A DNA stretch of 64,000 nucleotides from Eretmocerus hayati (taxonomy: Eukaryota > Arthropoda > Insecta > Hymenoptera > Aphelinidae): NCBI GenBank assembly GCA_029851415.1, contig CM056744.1, forward strand, positions 11,229,268 through 11,293,267. Reading direction: 5' to 3'. The notes beneath the pieces are model-generated. The model was not told the DNA's origin. It ran no database searches and saw only the letters and a list, made by a program, of their open reading frames with translations. Below, piece after piece: positions 21,301 through 34,969 of this stretch. Made by a program: the position numbers and the translations under genes. The first letter of the stretch is position 1, and every line of letters starts with the position of its first letter.

Positions 21301-24300
21301 CTTTCTCGCGAGTGGCTGCAAACGCCCTCGTGTAACATATAAGCCCGATCAAAATCATGACCATCAAGCCACTTTGGCTAGGTGACGTCGGGGGCCAACC
21401 TCTACTCGGATCTCTTCAGCCCCCCTGAAGAGTCTGATCCGGAGAGGAAAGACGAAACGCACCAACATCCAGCGTAGAATCAAAATTTTTCGTTCCTCAT
21501 CTCATTTTTCATGTATTTGAAATTCCATCAAAATCCTTCAAGTTGCGACACTCGAATTGCGAGGTGCCTTGAAGGTACATAGATCGAATTGGAGTAATCC
21601 AATATCGATCTATGTCACTTAATCAACAAATCCGTTGGTTAAAATTAGCTTGCATTAGCCGAGTCATGTAATAATATGATTTGAAATTCCCGCGAGCGAT
21701 AAAGTCTCGATCGTTCATATCGATCGAGACAAAAATTCATTCTAATTGTCACCGGTTGTCGGCGAATACACAACCGAGATGAGAACCTTTCTCGCGAGTG
21801 GCTGCAAACGCCCTCGTGTAACATATAAGCCCGATCAAAATCATGACCATCAAGCCACTTTGGCTAGGTGACGTCGGGGGCCAACCTCTACTCGGATCTC
21901 TTCAGCCCCCCTGAAGAGTCTGATCCGGAGAGGAAAGACGAAACGCACCAACATCCAGCGTAGAATCAAAATTTTTCGTTCCTCATCTCATTTTTCATGT
22001 ATTTGAAATTCCATCAAAATCCTTCAAGTTGCGACACTCGAATTGCGAGGTGCCTTGAAGGTACATAGATCGAATTGGAGTAATCCAATATCGATCTATG
22101 TCACTTAATCAACAAATCCGTTGGTTAAAATTAGCTTGCATTAGCCGAGTCATGTAATAATATGATTTGAAATTCCCGCGAGCGATAAAGTCTCGATCGT
22201 TCATATCGATCGAGACAAAAATTCATTCTAATTGTCACCGGTTGTCGGCGAATACACAACCGAGATGAGAACCTTTCTCGCGAGTGGCTGCAAACGCCCT
22301 CGTGTAACATATAAGCCCGATCAAAATCATGACCATCAAGCCACTTTGGCTAGGTGACGTCGGGGGCCAACCTCTACTCGGATCTCTTCAGCCCCCCTGA
22401 AGAGTCTGATCCGGAGAGGAAAGACGAAACGCACCAACATCCAGCGTAGAATCAAAATTTTTCGTTCCTCATCTCATTTTTCATGTATTTGAAATTCCAT
22501 CAAAATCCTTCAAGTTGCGACACTCGAATTGCGAGGTGCCTTGAAGGTACATAGATCGAATTGGAGTAATCCAATATCGATCTATGTCACTTAATCAACA
22601 AATCCGTTGGTTAAAATTAGCTTGCATTAGCCGAGTCATGTAATAATATGATTTGAAATTCCCGCGAGCGATAAAGTCTCGATCGTTCATATCGATCGAG
22701 ACAAAAATTCATTCTAATTGTCACCGGTTGTCGGCGAATACACAACCGAGATGAGAACCTTTCTCGCGAGTGGCTGCAAACGCCCTCGTGTAACATATAA
22801 GCCCGATCAAAATCATGACCATCAAGCCACTTTGGCTAGGTGACGTCGGGGGCCAACCTCTACTCGGATCTCTTCAGCCCCCCTGAAGAGTCTGATCCGG
22901 AGAGGAAAGACGAAACGCACCAACATCCAGCGTAGAATCAAAATTTTTCGTTCCTCATCTCATTTTTCATGTATTTGAAATTCCATCAAAATCCTTCAAG
23001 TTGCGACACTCGAATTGCGAGGTGCCTTGAAGGTACATAGATCGAATTGGAGTAATCCAATATCGATCTATGTCACTTAATCAACAAATCCGTTGGTTAA
23101 AATTAGCTTGCATTAGCCGAGTCATGTAATAATATGATTTGAAATTCCCGCGAGCGATAAAGTCTCGATCGTTCATATCGATCGAGACAAAAATTCATTC
23201 TAATTGTCACCGGTTGTCGGCGAATACACAACCGAGATGAGAACCTTTCTCGCGAGTGGCTGCAAACGCCCTCGTGTAACATATAAGCCCGATCAAAATC
23301 ATGACCATCAAGCCACTTTGGCTAGGTGACGTCGGGGGCCAACCTCTACTCGGATCTCTTCAGCCCCCCTGAAGAGTCTGATCCGGAGAGGAAAGACGAA
23401 ACGCACCAACATCCAGCGTAGAATCAAAATTTTTCGTTCCTCATCTCATTTTTCATGTATTTGAAATTCCATCAAAATCCTTCAAGTTGCGACACTCGAA
23501 TTGCGAGGTGCCTTGAAGGTACATAGATCGAATTGGAGTAATCCAATATCGATCTATGTCACTTAATCAACAAATCCGTTGGTTAAAATTAGCTTGCATT
23601 AGCCGAGTCATGTAATAATATGATTTGAAATTCCCGCGAGCGATAAAGTCTCGATCGTTCATATCGATCGAGACAAAAATTCATTCTAATTGTCACCGGT
23701 TGTCGGCGAATACACAACCGAGATGAGAACCTTTCTCGCGAGTGGCTGCAAACGCCCTCGTGTAACATATAAGCCCGATCAAAATCATGACCATCAAGCC
23801 ACTTTGGCTAGGTGACGTCGGGGGCCAACCTCTACTCGGATCTCTTCAGCCCCCCTGAAGAGTCTGATCCGGAGAGGAAAGACGAAACGCACCAACATCC
23901 AGCGTAGAATCAAAATTTTTCGTTCCTCATCTCATTTTTCATGTATTTGAAATTCCATCAAAATCCTTCAAGTTGCGACACTCGAATTGCGAGGTGCCTT
24001 GAAGGTACATAGATCGAATTGGAGTAATCCAATATCGATCTATGTCACTTAATCAACAAATCCGTTGGTTAAAATTAGCTTGCATTAGCCGAGTCATGTA
24101 ATAATATGATTTGAAATTCCCGCGAGCGATAAAGTCTCGATCGTTCATATCGATCGAGACAAAAATTCATTCTAATTGTCACCGGTTGTCGGCGAATACA
24201 CAACCGAGATGAGAACCTTTCTCGCGAGTGGCTGCAAACGCCCTCGTGTAACATATAAGCCCGATCAAAATCATGACCATCAAGCCACTTTGGCTAGGTG

Positions 24301-26605
24301 ACGTCGGGGGCCAACCTCTACTCGGATCTCTTCAGCCCCCCTGAAGAGTCTGATCCGGAGAGGAAAGACGAAACGCACCAACATCCAGCGTAGAATCAAA
24401 ATTTTTCGTTCCTCATCTCATTTTTCATGTATTTGAAATTCCATCAAAATCCTTCAAGTTGCGACACTCGAATTGCGAGGTGCCTTGAAGGTACATAGAT
24501 CGAATTGGAGTAATCCAATATCGATCTATGTCACTTAATCAACAAATCCGTTGGTTAAAATTAGCTTGCATTAGCCGAGTCATGTAATAATATGATTTGA
24601 AATTCCCGCGAGCGATAAAGTCTCGATCGTTCATATCGATCGAGACAAAAATTCATTCTAATTGTCACCGGTTGTCGGCGAATACACAACCGAGATGAGA
24701 ACCTTTCTCGCGAGTGGCTGCAAACGCCCTCGTGTAACATATAAGCCCGATCAAAATCATGACCATCAAGCCACTTTGGCTAGGTGACGTCGGGGGCCAA
24801 CCTCTACTCGGATCTCTTCAGCCCCCCTGAAGAGTCTGATCCGGAGAGGAAAGACGAAACGCACCAACATCCAGCGTAGAATCAAAATTTTTCGTTCCTC
24901 ATCTCATTTTTCATGTATTTGAAATTCCATCAAAATCCTTCAAGTTGCGACACTCGAATTGCGAGGTGCCTTGAAGGTACATAGATCGAATTGGAGTAAT
25001 CCAATATCGATCTATGTCACTTAATCAACAAATCCGTTGGTTAAAATTAGCTTGCATTAGCCGAGTCATGTAATAATATGATTTGAAATTCCCGCGAGCG
25101 ATAAAGTCTCGATCGTTCATATCGATCGAGACAAAAATTCATTCTAATTGTCACCGGTTGTCGGCGAATACACAACCGAGATGAGAACCTTTCTCGCGAG
25201 TGGCTGCAAACGCCCTCGTGTAACATATAAGCCCGATCAAAATCATGACCATCAAGCCACTTTGGCTAGGTGACGTCGGGGGCCAACCTCTACTCGGATC
25301 TCTTCAGCCCCCCTGAAGAGTCTGATCCGGAGAGGAAAGACGAAACGCACCAACATCCAGCGTAGAATCAAAATTTTTCGTTCCTCATCTCATTTTTCAT
25401 GTATTTGAAATTCCATCAAAATCCTTCAAGTTGCGACACTCGAATTGCGAGGTGCCTTGAAGGTACATAGATCGAATTGGAGTAATCCAATATCGATCTA
25501 TGTCACTTAATCAACAAATCCGTTGGTTAAAATTAGCTTGCATTAGCCGAGTCATGTAATAATATGATTTGAAATTCCCGCGAGCGATAAAGTCTCGATC
25601 GTTCATATCGATCGAGACAAAAATTCATTCTAATTGTCACCGGTTGTCGGCGAATACACAACCGAGATGAGAACCTTTCTCGCGAGTGGCTGCAAACGCC
25701 CTCGTGTAACATATAAGCCCGATCAAAATCATGACCATCAAGCCACTTTGGCTAGGTGACGTCGGGGGCCAACCTCTACTCGGATCTCTTCAGCCCCCCT
25801 GAAGAGTCTGATCCGGAGAGGAAAGACGAAACGCACCAACATCCAGCGTAGAATCAAAATTTTTCGTTCCTCATCTCATTTTTCATGTATTTGAAATTCC
25901 ATCAAAATCCTTCAAGTTGCGACACTCGAATTGCGAGGTGCCTTGAAGGTACATAGATCGAATTGGAGTAATCCAATATCGATCTATGTCACTTAATCAA
26001 CAAATCCGTTGGTTAAAATTAGCTTGCATTAGCCGAGTCATGTAATAATATGATTTGAAATTCCCGCGAGCGATAAAGTCTCGATCGTTCATATCGATCG
26101 AGACAAAAATTCATTCTAATTGTCACCGGTTGTCGGCGAATACACAACCGAGATGAGAACCTTTCTCGCGAGTGGCTGCAAACGCCCTCGTGTAACATAT
26201 AAGCCCGATCAAAATCATGACCATCAAGCCACTTTGGCTAGGTGACGTCGGGGGCCAACCTCTACTCGGATCTCTTCAGCCCCCCTGAAGAGTCTGATCC
26301 GGAGAGGAAAGACGAAACGCACCAACATCCAGCGTAGAATCAAAATTTTTCGTTCCTCATCTCATTTTTCATGTATTTGAAATTCCATCAAAATCCTTCA
26401 AGTTGCGACACTCGAATTGCGAGGTGCCTTGAAGGTACATAGATCGAATTGGAGTAATCCAATATCGATCTATGTCACTTAATCAACAAATCCGTTGGTT
26501 AAAATTAGCTTGCATTAGCCGAGTCATGTAATAATATGATTTGAAATTCCCGCGAGCGATAAAGTCTCGATCGTTCATATCGATCGAGACAAAAATTCAT
26601 TCTAA
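18303..26605 (+). repeat. 486-bp hammerhead satellite, right array
   Basis: TCTCGATCGTTCATATCGATC starts at 18,303 and recurs every 486 bases to 26,565: 17 full units and a 41-base stub ending near 26,605. The units are the reverse complement of the left array, so the whole locus is a giant inverted repeat. In unit 18,789-19,274 the strong hairpins are 18,788-18,814 (10 bp, loop 7), 18,837-18,860 (7 bp), 18,937-18,949, the hammerhead at 18,951-19,033, 19,105-19,145 (8 bp outer stem), 19,147-19,185 (about 17 bp) and 19,189-19,212 (9 bp with one G-U). Such density suggests selection on RNA structure. Confidence 0.97.
18465..18547 (+). ncRNA. Hammerhead ribozyme (type III), right-array copies
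   Basis: Stem III pairs GGTG-A-CGT (18,465-18,472, A bulged) with ACGCACC (18,541-18,547). C18,473 is the unpaired base after GU, so the cleavage triplet is GUC and the predicted cut lies between 18,473 and 18,474. Stem I pairs GGGGG (18,474-18,478) with CCCCC (18,504-18,508). The core CUGAAGA is 18,509-18,515. Stem II is GUCU (18,516-18,519) with AGAC (18,534-18,537), plus inner UCC/GGA; GAA is 18,538-18,540, followed by A15.1. Every conserved core position is present. CCUCU in loop I (18,483-18,487) could pair with AGAGG (18,527-18,531) as a loop-loop contact. Copies start at 18,465 plus multiples of 486, 17 in all, the last at 26,241. Confidence 0.92.
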
Positions 26606-28102
26606 CATTCATAATAAGATTCAAATGATTTTGGACGATGACCGCTGATCTTCGATAACAAGTTGGATGAGGAAAATTATTTAGGATCAATTCTTTCCAA
26701 TACGACTTCTGGAAATTTTACAGAATGATTAAGCTGTTTTCTTAGTAGCCAACCAATAAATTGGTTGATCCCTAACAGAATCCCCCCCCCCCCCCCGCCT
26801 CACTCACTGGTGACAGTAATGTATCATATCTGCTTCAAAATGACGAAATTCCTAAAAAATATTTCGTGATTGTAAAATATCTATCAACCTTGTATTTCTA
26901 TGCTCATGGCTCATTTCCAATGCTTCCCCCTTCTACCTCATCTTTTTCATCAGGAAAAATTAATTTCCTCCATTCTCGCCGTCATTTTCTTCTTTATCTG
27001 CTGAATTGACTGTTAAAATGTTTAGTTGACCAAAATCAATATGTACGATCCAGCCAATTTCACTTTCCCGTAACTCGAATCAATTTTTTTGCTGTTCTGT
27101 CTCATTCAAAAAAAAAAAAAAAAATACTCTTAGAATTATCAATTCCCTGTATCTCATGATAAATATATGCTTAACGCACTTGCTTCAGATTTATCAGAAA
27201 GTCAGTCGGATTGCCTTGAAAAAAAAAAAAAAAAAAATTTGAATTGAAATATTAGCAACAGCCACACCTGCTGCTGCTTTCGCGGCGCTCAAGTGCAACA
27301 TATACCTAAGATCACACGCGAGAAGAAATAATACATCGCGTGTTACCGAGTAAATGTTTATATTCTAAAGTCACAGCGTGTAAAAGATACATACAATGCA
27401 CAACAATATTCTCTCTGTAGAAAAAAAAAAAACAAATAGAATCATTTGTCTTTGAAATGAGTATCTCAATTTCACGCCAAAGAATTTTTCACACCATTAC
27501 AATAATCATGATATTTTCTACACAGATTATGAAAGATAATCCTTTCACACTGTAGTAGTCATTTCTCATCCAACTATAATTCACGAATAAGATGAATGAT
27601 TGAAGGAAGCAAGGAAAGTCGATTTCAGACCAATCTTTTATTGATTTTGGTATCATATCTCGATTCAAGTATATGATTCACGTGTCCATAAAGAAGTCGT
27701 TCAACGAGGCTATATAAATTTGTGCAATCTGGTTCGCAAATAAGCCGTATCGTATTCGCGAGTTTCACATTCTCAATACGACTCTCTCATGCAAATGAGA
27801 TACTTATAATACCCTTCGATGTTGTACTTACCCCTTTCATCTCTCAAAATTTTCACTCACTCTTTTAAATACCCATTCAATCGATAACGACGATTTTAAC
27901 CAACTATCAAATTCACATACTCTTGCCAATAAATTTTACTCGATGACAGAAATTTCTTTAAAAATCCCGATATCGGATTATCTCTTTCATTCACATTAAA
28001 TATCTCTATATTTTCTTATAATCTCAGAGTGTATAAGATTCAATGCATCAGGAAATTATTTCTTGAGTTCAATTTCCTTGTACATATATACTTATATATG
28101 TT
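26606..28102. other. Unannotated AT-rich stretch right of the satellite
   Basis: No supported gene. It contains a 15-base C tract at 26,782-26,796 and long A tracts at about 27,104-27,123 and 27,219-27,237. A TATATAAAT word sits at 27,711-27,719, but nothing downstream supports a promoter. Confidence 0.5.
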
Positions 28103-28236
28103 TTTAAAGAGAGGCCAGAAGCCGGAGCTATGCGCACATAAGAAGACCGTTGACCTCGAGCCCGATATCCGCGGTTACATTATAACTGTGTGAGGAGAGG
28201 GCGAATATATGTTCGCGAGAAAGCCTCTCTTTTAAA
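28103..28236. repeat. Inverted repeat with GAGAGGC arms
   Basis: TTTAAAGAGAGGC at 28,103-28,115 is mirrored by GCCTCTCTTTTAAA at 28,223-28,236, with one extra T. The enclosed 107 bases are more GC-rich than their surroundings (CGAGCCCGATATCCGCGG region). It could be a short MITE or a hairpin transcript. No target duplication is obvious. Confidence 0.5.
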
Positions 28237-28239
28237 GAC

Positions 28240-31070
28240 TTTGTTCTCTAGAGAGAGAGGCTTTCAAAGTATGTACTTATATATCTTGTTTGGTACTGCA
28301 GCTGTTTAGAGTGCATCGATTACTTCAATAATGGACTTTTGGAGATTCTTAAGATACATAGAGTGTTTGCAAATATGTATTGAGATTCATTGATTGGAGT
28401 TACTAAACTGGGCCAATGATTTTATAGTTACAATTACCCAACTAGGTTTATTTGATGGAAAAAATGGTTTTGAGGTTAGGAGCTTTGATGCCATCGAGTT
28501 TTGTAGAGGAGAGCTCCTTTTGCAGAAGAGAATAATAGTTTAGAAGGTGAGGTTATGTGATGACATGATTGGTGTGTAATTTGAGAAGACGACAAAAAAA
28601 ATTCTGTTTATGACAGGGCTATGTTGCATTACGAATCGTAATTATACTCAGACGAGACTTATTTAAGCTTTTCAAGGAGATATCTAATCTTATCTTATTT
28701 TCTCTGGGCTTTTTGACAGACAGGTGCGCCAAAAATTCAAGGTGGCACGCTTTGAATGACATTCAAACACACTTTACTTTGGGATATCTGCTCATTGTGT
28801 TCCACAAAACACCGTGTTTGCTTTGATAAAAAATTTACACGTCTTCGGCCTTTTAAGACTTGAATTGCACGACTTCCTTTTGAAGAACAAAGCTGATGAT
28901 ATTTTTTTTGAAATCCCAAAATCTACTACATGAAATTCATTGATATTTGGGATATCTTTGGAAGTCTTTGGAATTCTTTGGAACTTTTTTTGGGTAGTCC
29001 GAATCCATTTGAAATTTTGCGATCAAGAAAATGACTATGGTAAAAAGCAGGTCATAGAACCATGAAAGCGTTGAACATCATATCATTGATGTTACGCAAC
29101 ACTGAACCAGTAAAATACAACTAACCTCAACTTAGACTTCCACCTAACCTCTCAAAATTGAAAACATCGAAAAAAAAAAAAAGAATCTAGTTCATAAATG
29201 TCGCGTACTTTCTAAGTTGCTCGCAGCAGGGTTCCCCTACATTTTTGATCCGCTAAAATCTCTGCCCGCTTTCTCTCCAATCTCCATCCTAGACAACTGC
29301 TTACAAGGCCACAGGCCTCTTGTGTTCCTCCATGAAAATTTTTCTACTCCCAATATTTCTACCTTCCACATTACATGTTGTTGTTGTTGTTGTTGCTGTT
29401 GTTGTTGTCGTTGTTGCTGTTGTAACCAATATGCACAAAGGCACCATCCACGCATGAAATACATTAAAGTATCAGACAACAACTTTTGGACTGTAAAATT
29501 TTCAACCGCAAATGTGCAACACATTAATACGGTCATGAGTTGTAGACTATACGTTCTCTTATAATACAAGTTTAGTTAGAGTGTAGATTGTATGTATAGA
29601 CTTCATACATGTGAACTTCGTGAGTGGACTTTCGAATCATTTGGCGAGTATATGGAATAAGTTATACTGTACCTATCCACAAGAGATACTGATGGTGATG
29701 CAATGGATGTGTGAACTAGTAGTGGTATTTTAGCTCCATCCATGTAACAACTCTGAGCTTTTGGTTTTGAACGAGGTTTTAAATGTGTGTGATGAAAAAG
29801 AGTTGCAAGTGCTGCTCTGTAAAGTTTGGAGGCGTGATGGAAATTTTCTGGAAATCTATGGCAGGGGGCTTGTTGGATAATGGATGATTTTAGTTTCTTG
29901 AGAGTGCTCTTTGAGTTTACAGGTGTGTCGAGGTTGTTTTTGCTATTCTGCTATACTGGTATCTGAGATTGAGCTTTGTAGAACTCATTTTGTATGAGTC
30001 ATCCATTCATATAATACCAACTTCTCGGCAATGTGGCAATATAAAATTGAAAAAAAATGATACTTCAGGTATCTTCCACTTTGAATGTCTTTTGTGGATA
30101 CTTTATATCAGCCTCACCTCACACTCATATTTTAAGGATTATCTGGAAGAATTCTTACGATTTCCATTGTGGAGATTGTCTTTGAAATGTACGTGTCTCA
30201 CAAAAGACAGGAAGAACGACAAAGTAACCAAGAAAACGAGAAATTTTCTGGCAAAACGTGACAAGATGAAACTTTCAGATCAGATCTCAAATTCCAGGGT
30301 TAGCAGTTCTGTACATATTCCTCTTGCCAAAATTAAATCTGATTTTCTAGCCCCATCTGCAGTTCTTCGATTCTGAAGTTGACTTCGTATTCAGTCCATT
30401 TTCACAGCAACTATAATATTGTCGATACCTGTGTAAATGTTCATCAATTGGTTGTAAATACTGAGCTAGTTTTCCACATTAATTTAACGATCAGTTATAC
30501 TCATGCAATACATGTCAATGGGTTTTATGATTCATATTCATAATTGATTCCTATGAAAACATTTTTCTGGGATGATAGTTTTGTTGGCGAAATCACCTAT
30601 GTGTAAATTAAATATTTTTTCATCAACTGGATTAACACTTCGTATTCAGTCCAGATTTTTCAATACTATCATAATTACTCCACAGAATTGGCGTACAGGA
30701 TTCGGTAGAAAATCGCACATTTATGGAAAATTTTGAAGGTCAGTTTGTTGTCTGGAAAGATGAATTTGTACCATGAAGTTGAACCTACTTTGTAACTTGA
30801 ACAGTAGTTTTGTGAGAAAATATTTTACATAGAACAACTTTGCATTATGCAAGGATCTCATTTGAAAGCTGAACCTGACATGTGGTCAGCGTCTAAAACA
30901 GTGGAATATTAGCTCATATTTGAATCACTCTTGTATATAGTGACTGGAAACAATTCAAGTCCCAATAATTTTTCTGAGTATGTACCACATGTAAGTAAAT
31001 CTCTTAAAGGCTTCAATAATTTTCTCCATACCTGTAACCACTTGTCAAACGATAACAATACCGTCAAACC
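28240..31070. other. Unannotated stretch
   Basis: No convincing exon. The longest open frame here (29,969-30,376, 135 codons, plus strand) has no recognisable domain and AT-rich, intron-like codon use. A TTG/TGC trinucleotide run lies at 29,376-29,423. Confidence 0.45.
29376..29423 (+). repeat. TGT-type trinucleotide microsatellite
   Basis: An imperfect TGT/TGC/TCG run of about 16 units gives poly-Cys on one strand and poly-Gln on the other. Neither frame has other coding support. Confidence 0.85.
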
Positions 31071-31253
31071 GGGTATCTTTGGTACACGGGGGTAACTTTG
31101 CACCTCCACAACGCTTCAGAAGCAACTCAGTGAAATTCACAGCGCGGCAATCGAAAGCTGCTATCGGTCCTGATTTGTAGTAATCCTATTCGTTACTCTT
31201 TGGGGCTTTGGGGGAAGTTCACAGCGTGTCAAAAGGGTGTACCAAAGACACCC
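31071..31253. mobile_element. Short inverted-repeat element, GGTAACTTTGGTA family
   Basis: GGGTATCTTTGGTACAC at 31,071-31,087 faces GTGTACCAAAGACACCC at 31,237-31,253, a 17-bp inverted repeat with one mismatch. It is preceded by ACCGTCAAACC, matching the left end of the larger related region at 56,646. A GGGGTAACTTTGCACC word lies inside. It appears to be a non-autonomous element of unknown class. Confidence 0.55.
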
Positions 31254-34200
31254 AAAAAGTGCCTTCTTAAAACTTACTATTTCACTTATCAACAACGTAA
31301 AAATCAATTCTAAAGCTGCCCATTAATCAACCTAACCTCTACATTCAATAATCATGGAATCGCATCAATCATCGCTGCTACCTAGACACAAAAGCTCAAA
31401 CAAGAGAAGCAATCAATAAAAAGAATCTGGAATATCGTGACTCACTGTGTTGCTATACTGCTTTCGCCCAAACGACTTTCAAAATTACGTGTCAGCCGGT
31501 AAACGGTTATAAGACTAGTGAACTTGTATTATTATCTTCTTGCGGGTTTGCTGCATCACCCGGAAGTCAAATGTAAAAGAAGAGAAGCCCGCCTTGAACA
31601 CAACAGCTTGCAATAACTGCTTTGTAATGGCACAAGACAAGATGTACAAGATCTTATAAGAAAGAACTCATGCATTTTTAGCAAAATGTTCTTGTGTCGG
31701 GTTATTGGTGTGATATAAAGTACCTAAGTGTAGGAAAGAGACGAGAACAAGTGACTCTGGTATGCAAGAGTTGATTTTTTTTTTTTTTTTTTACTGAGAT
31801 TGAAATCGATGTTGAGACCTTGATTGACTGATGAGATAGGTGAAATTCGTGGGTTGGCGTGGTGGGATTTATTTTAGTATCTTTGATGTGTTTTGGGGAT
31901 GTATTAGGTTCGATGAAACCCATATTCGTCTTTGTTGTTGATGGCACGTTGATTTCGGAAAGAAGAAGAATCTCAAAGTTATGCTGATGGAGGGTTACTC
32001 TTATGTTCTGAATGGACACAAAGAAATAGAAATGTGCACATGAAAGATGAACATACTGACAGTAAATGACGGAGGACTGGCTATGAGTTTATTACAAACA
32101 GACACGTTCAAGATAAATCGTTGCTCACAAGATCTAGGTCCATGACCTATTGTTAAGGGCTGATTCAACTACATTTTTTATTTTGATCAATTTGAGATTT
32201 TGCTTGTGTGAATTGCAGAAAAGGCCCGTTACACAATTTTGATGATTTGGTCGGATTGTGTGGCGTCGCAGCGGGAAATCAAAACAAATTCTTGGTATTT
32301 GGGACTGGGCGTTCAGGTAGCTGCTTGATATCAAGAATCTGTTTTTAATTTCCCGTAGTGGCAGCGATGCAATCTTTACATCCTTATAGAACTTTAGTCA
32401 ATTCCATTGAAGATCCGTAGCGATTCGAGTAACACAATTCATCGTCTGATGATTGGAATAACTATATAAGATATCAGAATCAAGTTAGAAATGATTGAAA
32501 TTTCCATTGAGCCAACTGAGATCCGTATAAATTCAGCATCCACCAATGAAAATGATGATTGAATCAACCCATTCACTCACCACAATGTCCATTATAATGG
32601 TCTTTTTTTTTTTTATCGTTTCCCAATGATTGACTGATATTTCTATCGGACACGTCAAAAAAGCTGAAAAAGTTCTCAAAAGTCCCTAATTTATGCAAGG
32701 AATGGATCAAACCAGAGGCCATACATGGCCAAATACCTAATTAAAAATGAGAAAGCGGATAAAAACCAAAAGATGTAAGAAATCCCAATTTTGCCTTTTA
32801 CCCTTATCTTCATCAGGAAAACATATTACTGAATGCCAAAAATACGCTTCTTGATGACTCAAGTTTGCGGTAGTGAATGGGTTGAAAGTATCACAAAAAA
32901 TTTCCTCGAAGAACGTGTGAAATAGAGATTTGTACTTATTACGTACGTCCTAATAAAACAACTTCATTGAATGTGCAAAATACGAAAATCTGTTTTTGTG
33001 TAGTTGAGAAAGGGTGCAACGAGGGCGCGTTTAATATTACCTGTGTTATCTCGATCACCTCAATACCTATATGCTGACTGGCTCTGCTTTGCACGCAAAC
33101 GAGGCTGTGGATCAAGTTCACAACAGCTACTTCATTTATAAGGGTGCTCAATTGACGAAGGTGCTTGTGCGATGTCGAAACTTTATTTTAAAAGCTTGTT
33201 ATATTGTTGAATGATGCTTAAAAGTGAAGAAACTCTATATAGCCTTGAATAGAGATTGTTGTCAAGTTTAAAGTGTATCTGCGATTTTTTAAGATGAGAG
33301 CATTTTATTTTTTGTTTAAAAAGTCATTACCAGTGAATTCAGTTGTGAGTCTCGACTTTATATTACTTTTGATTATATTTTCATCTCTTGTCATTGTTAA
33401 CCACAAAATGATCAGATATCTTTTTTCATATGAAAACTCATTTTGTTGGTTGCCGAGAAATAAAAAATTTCCAATTATGGCTAGGGTTAGCAAGATCTTC
33501 TAGATATTTACATAAGATTGAATATAATGAATTCGTTCAAGTGTTTCGCACATGATTCTGATGTGTCTAAATGTTCACACTCATTTTCTCACGAAAAATG
33601 TCGGAAACTACATAAATATCCTCATCAAATGAACAAAATGCATCAGAACTCATTATTTTGCTAGTCAACGCTCGATTAAAACTCGATCAAATGAATTTTC
33701 CCAACAACATAGCCCCGTTGCACACACACACACACACACACACACGTTCTTCTCATTCAAAATTGACTCATGAATTTTTTGATGAGCTGCACAATGTAAC
33801 AATTTCGTAGTACTAATTATATCGTCTCATCACTACTCTTCTCTGTTGCTCCTCATAGCAAACCCGTTAGCATGGAAATTTGTTTCTAGTACATGCATGC
33901 ATTCTTTTTTTTTATAGAGAGTCTAAATGAGACCCCTAATTTGCTAGCAATGTGAAAAAATTAGCAATAATAGCAGAGCAATAGCATCAGAAAGAAAAAA
34001 CGTTTTTCTCGTGATATTATTAAAACCACTTTTGATGATGGGAACAGATTTTCTCGGTCACATTCACTGGGATTGCGCTATAGAATGAAGATGAACGTTT
34101 TTTTTTCTCTTGTCTCCTCGTCACGGGATACGATTAAGTATACAGTACTCGATAACCACAAAAGGAGAAAAATCTCGAGCTAACCGCTAGATTGCAAGAA

Positions 34201-34969
34201 GTGTGTGACGAAAATTTTCTTATAGGTATGTGCCTTTCAACTTCCTGTCTTCATCCTGCCTATTTGAGGCTTTATCTCTTTAGGTAACCGTGTCATCAAA
34301 TTAATGTGGAGCTGTGGAGGAATTATGAGTGATGTCTTATATGTTATTATTATTAAAGTCTCTGGTTTAGGGCTAGTTAGCGATTCACTCGCAATGATAT
34401 GTAGGATGTGGGTCATAAGTTTCACGGGTAAATTCTCGTGAGCTAGATTTATTTTCGTAATGTGTATTTCGGGTTTGGAACTGAAAGAAGTCGTTTTAGA
34501 GCAATAATATGCTCTCATCATTTTGAAAATTTTGAACGTGTGTTTTTTTTTTCAACATGGTTAATGAAAAAAATTACACTCAGAAAACTAACTTATTGAA
34601 TTTTATCGATTGTTCATTTTTTGAATAAATAATGAAGGTGATGTAGAAGTTGATTCACGAAATTTATTAACATCAAGATATTTTCACAAATGGATGATGA
34701 CAGTTCAATCAAACAGTTATTTAATGACGAATAATCAAACAAATAACAAAAGTCTGTCTTCTTATCATAAAAAGCTCTATTTTGAGTACAAGTGACCAGC
34801 CTTACCTGTGAAAACCAGTATCTTGTTGACCTAAGAAAAGAAAATTGAACCATCACGTATTCAATAATGAAGAAATATTTGAAATTCTGCCTTTGCGCAA
34901 ATGAAAAGTCGATCAATCAATAAAAAAAGTCACGGATTACATCTTCCGTTATCAAACCATTATATACTC
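31254..34969. other. Unannotated AT-rich stretch
   Basis: No supported gene. A CA dinucleotide microsatellite lies at 33,721-33,745 and T tracts at about 31,776-31,792 and 32,605-32,616. Confidence 0.5.
33721..33745 (+). repeat. CA dinucleotide microsatellite
   Basis: An uninterrupted run of about 12 CA units. Confidence 0.95.

Noticed and set aside
12630..26605. CRISPR-like or centromeric alpha-type array
   Set aside because: Units are 486 bp with no unique spacers, so it is not CRISPR. A centromeric role cannot be judged from sequence alone.
27711..27719. TATA-box promoter
   Set aside because: TATATAAAT words are common in AT-rich DNA, and no initiator or downstream exon is evident.
29969..30376. 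135-codon open frame as a gene
   Set aside because: AT-rich codon use, no domain and no splice or promoter context; similar frames arise by chance in this composition.
31818..31850. CTGATGA...GAAA as another hammerhead
   Set aside because: The intervening GATAGGT lacks the G-C closing pair of stem II, and no stem I or III partners are present.
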